Assembly: GCF_900000175.1 (NCBI RefSeq)
Contig: NZ_CWGJ01000025.1
Span: 188,396-252,395 of the forward strand
Length of the DNA: 64,000 nucleotides
Direction of reading: 5' to 3'
Source: Estrella lausannensis
GTDB taxonomy: Bacteria > Chlamydiota > Chlamydiia > Chlamydiales > Criblamydiaceae
Part shown: positions 45,695 to 53,462 of the stretch, piece after piece
Layout: the number at the start of each line of letters is the position of its first letter
Numbering within the stretch: the first letter of the stretch is position 1
Made by a program: the position numbers and the translations under genes
The notes under the pieces: model-generated
What the model saw: the letters and a program-made list of their open reading frames with translations, nothing else
Told to the model about the DNA's origin: nothing
Database searches by the model: none

Positions 45695-47017
45695 TTGAGT
45701 TTAGAGTCGTTGAATCACTTCATTACTTTCTATTTCATGTTTCCCCTGATTTTAATCACGGGCATCTATTTTACGCTGAAGCTGCGTTTTGTGCAGATCA
45801 CCAAGCTGAAAGCGGGCTTTTCCTGCCTGATGCACAGCAACCACAAAAGCGAAGGCGATATCTCCAATTTCGAGGCGATTGCCACTGTACTCGCCGGCAA
45901 TTTAGGAACCGGAAATATTTCGGGAATTGCAGTAGCCCTCGCCACAGGCGGTCCGGGCGCTCTTGTCTGGATGTGGGTCATGGCTTTTTTTGGAGCCGTC
46001 ATTCAGTTTGCCGGGTGCCTGCTCGGCGTGAAGTTCCGCGGCCAGAACCAGAAGGGCGAATTTGTCGGCGGACCCATGTACTACATCGACAGGGGGCTGG
46101 GGCAAAAAAAAATGGCGGCGCTCTTTGCCGTTTTCGCTATCATCGGCAGTTTAACCTGCGGCAACTTAGTCCAGGTTAACTCCCTGTCTCTCCCTCTTGG
46201 CGAGATTGGCATATCCCCCTATTTTGTGGGCCTCGCGGCCGCTCTCTTTGTCGGTTATGTTATCATCGGCGGAGAGCACCGTGTGGCAGTTGTAGCTTCC
46301 AGTATTGTTCCTTTCATGGCGGCCCTTTATGTGACTGTCGCCTGCCTTATCTTGAGCTACCGCTTTGAAGCGATCCCTGCGGCCTTGACCCTGATGATTT
46401 CGAAGGCGTTTGACTTTTCGGCGTTGATGGGGGGCGCGGCCGGGTTTGGAGTTGCCAAGGCGATCGCCGCCGGATTTGAAAGGGGGCTTTTTGCCACCGA
46501 TTCCGGAAGCGGTCTTGCGCCGATTATGCAAGCATCGGCCCGAGTTAAGAGTGCCTTTGAAGAAGGTATTGTCGCGATGGTCGCCCCGCTCGTGGTTATG
46601 GTCATTTGCACACTTACCGGTCTTGTTCTGATGGTGACCGGTGCGACGGAGGTCGAAGGGCTGAAGAGCACAATGATGTGCACATGGGCCTTTGAAGAGG
46701 GAGTCGGCCACGTCATGGGTAAATACATTGTGATCGTCTCGTTGATTCTCTTTGCTTTTACAACTATCTTGGCATGGGCCTACTGTGCCGAAAGGGCCTT
46801 CGAGTATCTTTTCGGATTGAAGAGAGTAGCTTACTTTCGCTGGTTTTTTATCGCTGTCATCCCGCTTGGGACGGTAGCTCATGTCGAACTTGTGTGGCAG
46901 ATGGCCGACCTGGCGATTGCAGCGATGGTGGCAACCAATCTGTTTGGCATTATCGCCCTCTCCGGGCATGTGTTTGAAGAGAGCGAGGACTACATTCTCG
47001 GCGCGGCCTCCGAATAA
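45695..47017 (+). CDS. Sodium:alanine symporter (AGCS family)
   Basis: It imports alanine or glycine with Na+. The 440-residue protein has about ten membrane helices. The family signature GNLGTGNISGIAVALATGGPGALVWMW is clear (reported here as two overlapping parts: GNLGTGNISGIA and GGPGALVWMW), followed by FVGGPMYYIDRGL and GFERGLFATDSGSGLAPI. The start is TTG 45695, with AGGAG nine bases before. Chlamydia has a homologue named dagA. It would feed a cell with reduced amino-acid synthesis. Confidence 0.93.
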   Translation: MSLESLNHFITFYFMFPLILITGIYFTLKLRFVQITKLKAGFSCLMHSNHKSEGDISNFEAIATVLAGNLGTGNISGIAVALATGGPGALVWMWVMAFFGAVIQFAGCLLGVKFRGQNQKGEFVGGPMYYIDRGLGQKKMAALFAVFAIIGSLTCGNLVQVNSLSLPLGEIGISPYFVGLAAALFVGYVIIGGEHRVAVVASSIVPFMAALYVTVACLILSYRFEAIPAALTLMISKAFDFSALMGGAAGFGVAKAIAAGFERGLFATDSGSGLAPIMQASARVKSAFEEGIVAMVAPLVVMVICTLTGLVLMVTGATEVEGLKSTMMCTWAFEEGVGHVMGKYIVIVSLILFAFTTILAWAYCAERAFEYLFGLKRVAYFRWFFIAVIPLGTVAHVELVWQMADLAIAAMVATNLFGIIALSGHVFEESEDYILGAASE

Positions 47018-47030
47018 AAGTCGGGAATTT

Positions 47031-47990
47031 CTAGCCTTTTCCAAACACTAAAGCGGCTGCGCCAAAGGCCCCCGCTTCGTTTTTCAGAGACGACAGGCGG
47101 AATTCGACATGTCGTGAAGCGGCTTTGAGCGCTTTTTTGCGGGCGCCTTCTTCGACAGTCCGAACCATATCGGGATTGGCGTCAATGATTCCCCCTCCGA
47201 ACAGAACCACCGTCGGATTCAGGATATTGATGAGGCTTGCAGTAGCTGCGATCAATGCGGCTTCCCCTTCTTTGATGATCGAAAGAGCGAGGGGGTCTTT
47301 TTCACGGGCCGCCTCCTGAATAATTTTTCCTTTGATCAGCATCGGATCGCCGCCGGCTAAGGCGATCAGTCTCTTAGCGCTCACCGGATCGTTGTTTACC
47401 GCATTTCTAGCTTTAGCTTCCATACCCCATCCCGCAGCAATCGCCTCGAGGCAGCCGCGACTTCCGCATGTGCAGGGAGGGCCGTTTAAGTCGACAATCA
47501 TGTGGCCGATTTCACCGGCGGTGTTTTCTGGGCCCGATACGATACGACCGTTGATGACGATGGCTCCGCCAATGCCTGTTCCAACAAAAATTGAGAGCAG
47601 ATCCTTTGCGTTTTTGCCTGCTCCAAAAGAGAGCTCTCCAATCGTGGCGGCCCTGACATCGTTGGTTGCGAAGACGGGAAAGCCGAGGCGCTCTTTGAGA
47701 ATTGCTGTCAAAGGGACGTTGCTCCATTTCAAGTTGGGGGCGAAGAGAACCGCTCCTGTAGACTTTTCCACCTGGCCGGCAACTCCAAGGCCGATTCCTT
47801 CGGGAGGGTACTGCTTGTCAAACAGCTTCTCAACGGAGCTTGCTATCGCTGCGATGACATGGTCGGCCCCTTTTTCGACTTCTGTGGGGATTTTAACTTT
47901 TTCGAGCACGTTGCCATCTTCTTCCACTTTGAGAATTTGAATTTTAGTGCCGCCGAGATCGACGCCGAAGGCATACGGTTTCTTTACCAC
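47031..47990 (-). CDS. ROK-family sugar kinase (probable glucokinase)
   Basis: The 319-residue protein has the ATP site GVDLGGTKIQILKV, the DNDVRAA-type catalytic Asp in FATNDVRAATIGE, the ROK signature GIGGAIVINGRIV with GEIGHMIVD, and the zinc site CTCGSRGCLEA. It has no N-terminal DNA-binding domain, so it is a kinase rather than a repressor. Glucose is the likely substrate, which would allow use of host or stored glucose. It is divergent from uspA, with a family A repeat between the two starts. Confidence 0.88.
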   Translation of the reverse strand: MVKKPYAFGVDLGGTKIQILKVEEDGNVLEKVKIPTEVEKGADHVIAAIASSVEKLFDKQYPPEGIGLGVAGQVEKSTGAVLFAPNLKWSNVPLTAILKERLGFPVFATNDVRAATIGELSFGAGKNAKDLLSIFVGTGIGGAIVINGRIVSGPENTAGEIGHMIVDLNGPPCTCGSRGCLEAIAAGWGMEAKARNAVNNDPVSAKRLIALAGGDPMLIKGKIIQEAAREKDPLALSIIKEGEAALIAATASLINILNPTVVLFGGGIIDANPDMVRTVEEGARKKALKAASRHVEFRLSSLKNEAGAFGAAALVFGKG

Positions 47991-48071
47991 TTTGAACCTC
48001 TGCTGGTAATTATCAATTCATTTCGGTATAACCCTGGCTTTCATTTTCTGCAATCGAAGGGTGCCCGAACC

Positions 48072-48120
48072 TATATCGAAAGCGTCTCAAAATCCCACAT
48101 TTTGAGACGCTTTCGGCATA
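48072..48120. repeat. Family A inverted repeat, short form (49 bp), in a divergent promoter region
   Basis: TATATCGAAAGCGTCTCAAAA pairs with TTTTGAGACGCTTTCGGCATA. It ends 22 bp before the uspA ATG, so it lies in or near the promoter of that gene. Confidence 0.9.
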
Positions 48121-48142
48121 TCGTAAATAAGAGGTCACGAAC

Positions 48143-48571
48143 ATGTATAAAAGTATCCTTTTAGCCGCGGATTTGATTGATCAGGACGACAACCCTGCCC
48201 TTGAGAAGGCTAAGGCGATCAGGGAGTCGACAGGAGCGGATCTGCACGTCGTCCACGCGATAGAACTTCCTTCCAGCTATGGAACCACCTATGAAATGCC
48301 CATCATCGCCGAATGGCAAGATGATTTGGAAGCCTCCGCCAGAAAAAGGCTGGAAAAACTGGGCGAGACACTGGGAATCAACGCCACAAAGCTGCATCTC
48401 AAGATCGGTCAGCCGAAATATGAGATTTTGGAAGTTGCCAAAGAGTGTAGCGCCGATTTGATTATTGTCGGTAGCCATGGAAGGCATGGCATTGGGCTTT
48501 TACTGCTCGGCTCTACGGCTAACGCCGTTTTGCACGGGGCCCAGTGTGATGTGCTGGCAGTCCGGGTGTAG
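48143..48571 (+). CDS. Universal stress protein, UspA family
   Basis: The 142-residue single-domain protein has the alpha/beta UspA fold: MYKSILLAADLIDQDD, then a helix and strand with LHVVHAIELP, and the C-terminal nucleotide-binding motif IIVGSHGRHGIGLLLLGSTANAV (as G-x2-G-x9-GST, here VGSHGRHG and LLGSTANAV). This motif is that of the ATP-binding class. AAGAGGT precedes ATG 48143. It may be induced under stress; the regulation is not visible. Confidence 0.92.
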   Translation: MYKSILLAADLIDQDDNPALEKAKAIRESTGADLHVVHAIELPSSYGTTYEMPIIAEWQDDLEASARKRLEKLGETLGINATKLHLKIGQPKYEILEVAKECSADLIIVGSHGRHGIGLLLLGSTANAVLHGAQCDVLAVRV

Positions 48572-48574
48572 AAG

Positions 48575-49339
48575 TTATTTTTCCTTGGCTCTGATGTACT
48601 TCTCAAAATAGGGAGGCATGTATTGCTTTCTGCCTCCTTTAAAATGGAGTAGATACTTTTCCGGATAATATCCGCTCATCGCGGAATCTTCCGTAGAAAA
48701 GTTGTACATGTCCGCCGGCAGCAGCCCAATACGGATGTCGCTGACATGAAGAAATTTTCGAATAGGGCTTAGAGCAAAGTACTCCTTTTGGAGAATGCTC
48801 CACACCGCAAGCTGACTTCCGCCCCAAATTTGCTTGTCGTCAGGCATTGATAGCATTTTGGCTAAGATCAGGTTGAACAATCGGGCAGCGGCTTCAGCCG
48901 CACCTTCGTTGATGAAACACACTCCCATATTGATGGGGATCCAGGGAGGATACTTTCTCACTGTCAGGTAGAGATCCACCCCTTTTTTGAATAGGCCGTC
49001 GAGCGGTTTTTGGACGAGCATGTCGAAGTCGATCAAAACCAGATTGCTTTTCTCTTTAAAATCGACCATGAACTGCATTTGTCCGAATGTTTCCGCATAC
49101 CTCAGCTTGAAGCGGTCCAGTCTCATCCTGTACACTTCAATAGCTTCGGGGAGGTCAAAGGAGGATTCGGGGTCTGTCAGGAGGATGAATCGGCAACCGG
49201 GGTTTGAGAGGCGGCACGATTCGAACAGGCAGCGGATGTAGACGTCGGGGTCGGATTCGGAAAATTCCCTGCACAGCAAAGAGATTTTATCCTTCTCGTC
49301 CTGCTTTAACTTTTGGTAGTGGGTAACAAAGGTGATCAT
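48575..49339 (-). CDS. Glycosyltransferase-like protein (GT8-type, DxD)
   Basis: The 254-residue protein has a nucleotide-sugar fold. Its metal motif VLIDFDMLVQKPL (DFD) lies at about residue 100, and NMGVCFINEG follows as in GT8 enzymes. GGSQLAVWSI and a late LLHFKGGRKQYM supply the acceptor and His regions. It has no signal peptide. It is convergent with uspA, with only 3 bases between the two stops. Together with the glycosyltransferases at 44622 and 58006 it suggests modification of surface or host glycans. The substrate is unknown. Confidence 0.65.
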   Translation of the reverse strand: MITFVTHYQKLKQDEKDKISLLCREFSESDPDVYIRCLFESCRLSNPGCRFILLTDPESSFDLPEAIEVYRMRLDRFKLRYAETFGQMQFMVDFKEKSNLVLIDFDMLVQKPLDGLFKKGVDLYLTVRKYPPWIPINMGVCFINEGAAEAAARLFNLILAKMLSMPDDKQIWGGSQLAVWSILQKEYFALSPIRKFLHVSDIRIGLLPADMYNFSTEDSAMSGYYPEKYLLHFKGGRKQYMPPYFEKYIRAKEK

Positions 49340-49485
49340 GCCCTATCCGCGGCCATAAAGAGCGAATTTTTCGTTCCTAAAGAGATCTTTCTCGCAGAGC
49401 CATCAAAGCTTTTCAAGTCTTTTTTAAGGGTAGGCCGCAATTTGAATTCGATACCCTGCATTTATAGGCCGATTCAGCGGCACAT

Positions 49486-49515
49486 CATACGATTTCGGTT
49501 TGTGGACAGTTTTTA
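49486..49515. repeat. Family B fragment overlapping the pdxH stop codon
   Basis: CATACGATTTCGGTTTGTGG followed by ACAGTTTTTA matches the B core. Its last three bases are the stop codon of pdxH on the minus strand. Confidence 0.55.
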
Positions 49516-50151
49516 AGGATAGAGCCGGGCCGTATCCCATGTTCCTTCGCTATTTTTTGAGTAGAGAAAATGGTCATGAAGCCTTTTTTCCCGCCCCTGC
49601 CAAAAGGTTGCACCGCTTGGCATCAGGAGGAATCCGCCCCAGTAGGGCGGCTTTGTGATTTCGCGCCCTTCCCATTTCTTCTCTTCTTGAGTATAGGCCT
49701 CGTCGATCTCGCTGCGCGATGAAGCTTTTTCGCCTTGCTTGGAGGCCCAGGCGGCAAGCTGGGAGGCCCTTGGTCTTGTTGCGAAATAGTTTTGCGATCT
49801 CTCCTCGTCTACTTTGACTATCTGTCCGAAGAAGGTCGCCTGCCTCTCAAGCTCTTTCCAGAAGAAGGTGGCAGAGCCGTAAGGGTTGTCTTCGATATCG
49901 CGCCCTTTTTTGCTGCGGTAGTTGGTGAAAAACAGCAGGCCGTTTTCTTCAATCTCTTTGAGGAGAACAATGCGGGAAGAGGGCATTCCTTGCTTGTCTA
50001 CGGTAGCCAAAAACATGGCGTTTGGCTCTAACACATTCGCACTCAAAGCGTCTTCCAGCCAGATCTTGAGCTGGCTCAGGGGGGTGGTTTTTAGGTCGTT
50101 CCTGCTGAGAGTTAAACGTGAATACTCTTTTCGTAAGTGATTTATTTTCAT
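49513..50151 (-). CDS. pdxH: Pyridoxamine/pyridoxine 5'-phosphate oxidase
   Basis: This FMN enzyme oxidises PNP or PMP to PLP. The 212-residue protein starts MKINHLRKEYSRLTL at ATG 50151 and has the FMN and substrate sites PSSRIVLLKEIEENGLLFFT, NYRSKKGRDIEDNP and the C-terminal signature GREKRLHDHFLY. The end RLYP resembles the usual RLAP/RLxP. It can salvage host B6 vitamers, which matters because the PdxS in this window looks impaired. It is divergent from pgk. Confidence 0.95.
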   Translation of the reverse strand: MKINHLRKEYSRLTLSRNDLKTTPLSQLKIWLEDALSANVLEPNAMFLATVDKQGMPSSRIVLLKEIEENGLLFFTNYRSKKGRDIEDNPYGSATFFWKELERQATFFGQIVKVDEERSQNYFATRPRASQLAAWASKQGEKASSRSEIDEAYTQEEKKWEGREITKPPYWGGFLLMPSGATFWQGREKRLHDHFLYSKNSEGTWDTARLYP

Positions 50152-50234
50152 GTTCTTAAACTTGATTTTAAGCAGCTTGACTCTTGAGTTCGAATCGGGT
50201 ATCAAAGCGTCTTGATCCTTTCGAAGGCGGTTCT

Positions 50235-51434
50235 ATGAATCTAAAGACCCTCTCCCTTGAAAACCTCCCAGTTAAGAACCAGAAAGTTCTGATGAGAGTG
50301 GACTTTAATGTTCCTATCGATAAATCCGCAACGATAAAAGACGATACCCGCATCCGTGCGTCCCTTCCTTCCATCACTCACATCCTTGACAGAGGCGGTT
50401 CCGTCATTTTGATGAGTCACTTGGGACGGCCCAAAGGCGTTGTCAATAAGGAACTCTCCCTTCGTCCTTGCGCCGCAAGGCTTCAGGAGTTGCTTGGCAG
50501 ACCTGTGCTGTTTGCAGGCGATTGTGTCGGGCCTGAGGCGACACACATAGCAAAAAACTTGAATCCGGGCGAAGTGCTGCTTTTGGAAAATTTGCGGTTT
50601 CATGCCGCTGAAGAGAAGCCGGAAATAGATCCAGGGTTTGCCAAGAGTCTGGCGGAGCTTGGTACGCTTTACGTCAATGACGCTTTTGGCACAGCTCACA
50701 GGGCTCACACATCTACCGTTTCCCTGCCGAAACTGTTTCCCGGTAAGGCAGCGGCGGGATTTTTAATTATTAAAGAGATCCGCTTCCTTGGAGAAACCCT
50801 CCAGAATCCCAAAAGACCCTTTTTGTCGTTGATCGGCGGTGCGAAAATTTCATCCAAAATCGGCGTTTTGAAGGCTCTCTTAAACAAGGTTGACTCCCTC
50901 TTGATCGGTGGAGGCATGGCCTACACGTTCATGAAAGCCAGAGGAGAGTCTGTCGGAAAGTCCCTTTTTGAGGAAGGGCTCGAGAAGGAGGCGCTCTTAG
51001 TTCTTAAGCTTGCCGAAGAAAGAAAAATACCTGTCCTCTTGCCGGTCGATCATGTTGTGACCGATTCTTTAGTTGATCAAAGAGAGGTTAAAATCGTCGT
51101 GGGTTCAATACCCCAGGGATATTACGGGGTCGACATCGGCCCGGAGACGGTCAATCTGTTTAAAGAGTCAATTGCCAAAGCGGGAACTATTTTTTGGAAT
51201 GGACCCATGGGCATTTTTGAAGACCCGCGCTTTGGCCAGGGAACTAAAGATGTTGCCAAGGCGATAGCCAGTTCCTCAGCAATCTCAATTATCGGGGGAG
51301 GAGACTCGGTCGCCGCGGCTCATGAGATGGGGGTTGCCGATAAGGTCACTCACCTTTCGACGGGCGGAGGCGCATCAATGGAATATATCGAGCTGGGGAC
51401 GTTGCCCGGGATTGAAGCGTTGACCTCCGCTTGA
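50235..51434 (+). CDS. pgk: Phosphoglycerate kinase
   Basis: It makes ATP from 1,3-bisphosphoglycerate in glycolysis. Start ATG 50235 (GAAGG upstream) gives 399 residues. The substrate site MRVDFNVPID and SHLGRPKG, FVNDAFGTAHRAHTS-type loop and the hinge and nucleotide region (LIGGAKISSKIGVL, GNGPMGIFED, GGGDSVAAAHEMG, STGGGASMEYIE) are all present. The length is usual. An upstream in-frame ATG at 50184 would overlap the pdxH promoter side and is not needed. Confidence 0.97.
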   Translation: MNLKTLSLENLPVKNQKVLMRVDFNVPIDKSATIKDDTRIRASLPSITHILDRGGSVILMSHLGRPKGVVNKELSLRPCAARLQELLGRPVLFAGDCVGPEATHIAKNLNPGEVLLLENLRFHAAEEKPEIDPGFAKSLAELGTLYVNDAFGTAHRAHTSTVSLPKLFPGKAAAGFLIIKEIRFLGETLQNPKRPFLSLIGGAKISSKIGVLKALLNKVDSLLIGGGMAYTFMKARGESVGKSLFEEGLEKEALLVLKLAEERKIPVLLPVDHVVTDSLVDQREVKIVVGSIPQGYYGVDIGPETVNLFKESIAKAGTIFWNGPMGIFEDPRFGQGTKDVAKAIASSSAISIIGGGDSVAAAHEMGVADKVTHLSTGGGASMEYIELGTLPGIEALTSA

Positions 51435-51450
51435 GAGAAACAAGTATTTC

Positions 51451-51479
51451 TTGAATAAAAAGGAGCTGGTCGCTATAAT
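51451..51479 (+). promoter_or_regulatory. Promoter upstream of the first nucleotide translocase, with long leader
   Basis: TTGAAT (51451-51456) and perfect TATAAT (51474-51479) are 17 bp apart. The translocase starts at 51693, so the transcript would have a leader of about 205 bases. The leader holds small hairpins (AGGTTTGAAACCT near 51546, TCAGCGGCAGAGCTGA near 51581). Confidence 0.65.
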
Positions 51480-51692
51480 ATGACTTCAAAAATGTAAACT
51501 AACTCTTTAACTTTAAAAGTGAAGAGTTGTTGTAGCAAAGGACCTCAGGTTTGAAACCTAGCGCTCGGCTTACAAAACTATCAGCGGCAGAGCTGACTTT
51601 TCAAGGTCGGCAGTCGTTCTGTTGTAGAAGGCGTTCTATTTGGCAAGTAAAATATCCAAGCGTTCTCTTTAAGGGAGCAAGGGAGTTGGGAA

Positions 51693-53264
51693 GTGGAAGC
51701 TAAAAAGCATTCCAATGAGTTTTCTAAACTTAGAAGCTTCCTTTGGCCGATCCATGCGTATGAGCTGAAGAAGCTCCTCCCGATGCTCCTTATCTTCTTT
51801 TTGATTTCCCTTAACTATAACATACTTCGTACCCTCAAAGACACCGTGGTCATTACCGAAAAGCAGTCGGGTGCCGAAGTGATCCCCTTCATTAAACTGT
51901 GGGTGATGTTTCCCGGATCTATTCTTCTCACCTATGTCTTCACCAGACTTTCCAACAGGATGGGAAGGGAGTCTGTCTTTTACGTGATGGTTAGCATCTT
52001 TCTCTGTTTTTACTGCTTCTACACGTTTGTTCTTTACCCTGCGAAAGCTGATCTTCACCCGAACGCGACAGCCGACTGGCTGCAAGCCAATCTTCCCGCC
52101 GGATTCAAAGGCATGATCGCCATGTACCGTAATTGGACGGGTACCGTGTTCTATGTCATGTGCGAGTTGTGGAGCAATATCATCTTTGCGATGCTGCTGT
52201 GGGGTTTCACCAACCAGGTAACCCGCCTGGGCGAGGCGTCCCGTTTTTATGCAATATTCGGTGTCGGTGCCAATTTTTCCGGGGTTGTAGCCGGGTATGT
52301 CTCGGTCATTATCAGCCAGGGCGAGTATAATCCTTTGCTGCCCTTTGGAAAGACGGCCTGGGATCAATCGATCATCATGCTGACGATTATCATCACGGTG
52401 GTAGGGCTCTTGACGATGCTCCTGTTCCGCTGGTTCAACCAGACGGTCTTGACAGATCCTAGATTTTACGATGCTGAAGAGACCGGCAAAGGCATGCGCA
52501 CCAAAGGCAAGATTTCCATGCGCGCCTGTATCCGCTACTTGCTCAGTTCCAAGTATCTTGTGTATCTGGCGGTGATCGTTGTGTCTTACAACATCGTCAT
52601 CAATTTAGTCGAAGTCCTCTGGAAGCATCAGGTCAGCTCCCTCTACCCCGATGCCCAGGAATACAACCTTTACATGAATCAGGTATCGATCATCATCGGC
52701 GTGATAGCAACCCTTTCCGCTCTCTTTGTGTCCGGTAACTCCATTCGTAAGCTGGGCTGGTCGTTCACCGCTCTTCTCACCCCGGTCATTCTGCTTGTCA
52801 CGAGCGTTCTTTTCTTCGGTGCTTTCTTTATGAAGGAAAAATCGCCGGAAGTCTTAGTCGCCATGGGCCTTGTTCCAGGAGCGCTGGTCGTTTTCTTCGG
52901 GACACTGCAAAATATGCTGAGCCGCGCTGCCAAATATACAGTTTTTGATGCCACTCGAGAGATGGCGTTCGTTCCTTTGACCCCTGAGTGCAAAATCAAG
53001 GGGAAAGCGGTAGTCGACGGCCTCTGCTCACGACTTGGCAAATCGGGCGGATCGATTGTGTACCAGATGCTTCTCTTTACCTTTGCTTCCATTCCTGCCG
53101 CTTCCCCCTTTGTGGCGGTGATTCTTTTCAGCGTGATAGGACTGTGGACGGGATCGACTTACTTCCTCGGCAAGGAATTCAACCGGATGACAGGTAAAAG
53201 CGGAGAGGAAGAAAAGGAAGTGCTTGTTGTGCATTCTGCTCAACCCGAGGAGCAGCCGGCATAG
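51693..53264 (+). CDS. ATP/ADP-type nucleotide translocase 1
   Basis: The 523-residue protein belongs to the plastid/Chlamydiae/Rickettsia nucleotide transporter family that exchanges host ATP for ADP or imports other nucleotides. About 12 membrane helices follow an N-terminus FSKLRSFLWPIHAYELKKLLP that is a hallmark of the family. Other marks are NYNILRTLKDTVVIT, ELWSNIIFAMLLWGFTNQVT and KAVVDGLCSRLGKSGGS. The start is GTG 51693 with GGGAG upstream. It is the first of two tandem paralogues, each with its own promoter. Which nucleotides it carries cannot be read from sequence. Confidence 0.95.
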   Translation: MEAKKHSNEFSKLRSFLWPIHAYELKKLLPMLLIFFLISLNYNILRTLKDTVVITEKQSGAEVIPFIKLWVMFPGSILLTYVFTRLSNRMGRESVFYVMVSIFLCFYCFYTFVLYPAKADLHPNATADWLQANLPAGFKGMIAMYRNWTGTVFYVMCELWSNIIFAMLLWGFTNQVTRLGEASRFYAIFGVGANFSGVVAGYVSVIISQGEYNPLLPFGKTAWDQSIIMLTIIITVVGLLTMLLFRWFNQTVLTDPRFYDAEETGKGMRTKGKISMRACIRYLLSSKYLVYLAVIVVSYNIVINLVEVLWKHQVSSLYPDAQEYNLYMNQVSIIIGVIATLSALFVSGNSIRKLGWSFTALLTPVILLVTSVLFFGAFFMKEKSPEVLVAMGLVPGALVVFFGTLQNMLSRAAKYTVFDATREMAFVPLTPECKIKGKAVVDGLCSRLGKSGGSIVYQMLLFTFASIPAASPFVAVILFSVIGLWTGSTYFLGKEFNRMTGKSGEEEKEVLVVHSAQPEEQPA

Positions 53265-53346
53265 ATTTTTCCCTTTGAAATTTAGGGTTATCCCCATGTA
53301 GAATGCATGCGTGATTCTACTGGAATGTTACATTAGCATGAAACAA

Positions 53347-53386
53347 ATGGTAGTGTTTTCTAATAAGAAAATACTATCATTTTTTG
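53347..53386 (+). terminator. Intrinsic terminator between the two translocase genes
   Basis: ATGGTAGTGTTTTCT and AGAAAATACTATCAT pair (with two G-U pairs) around a 4-base loop and are followed by a T-run. The two translocases are thus separate transcripts. Confidence 0.85.
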
Positions 53387-53411
53387 TTTTTTAAGCACTT
53401 TAAAAAATAAA

Positions 53412-53440
53412 TTGAAAAAAAAGACAAGGTTTGTTAAAAT
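53412..53440 (+). promoter_or_regulatory. Promoter of the second nucleotide translocase
   Basis: TTGAAA (53412-53417) and TAAAAT (53435-53440) are 17 bp apart, 22 bp before the ATG at 53463, with AAGGA between. Confidence 0.65.
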
Positions 53441-53462
53441 TTTGTTTTAAAAAGGATGTGTT

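Noticed and set aside
46166-47044. Open frame of 292 codons on the minus strand
   Set aside because: It lies antisense to the alanine symporter, has a composition full of His, Arg and Asn and no ribosome site; it is a shadow of the real gene.
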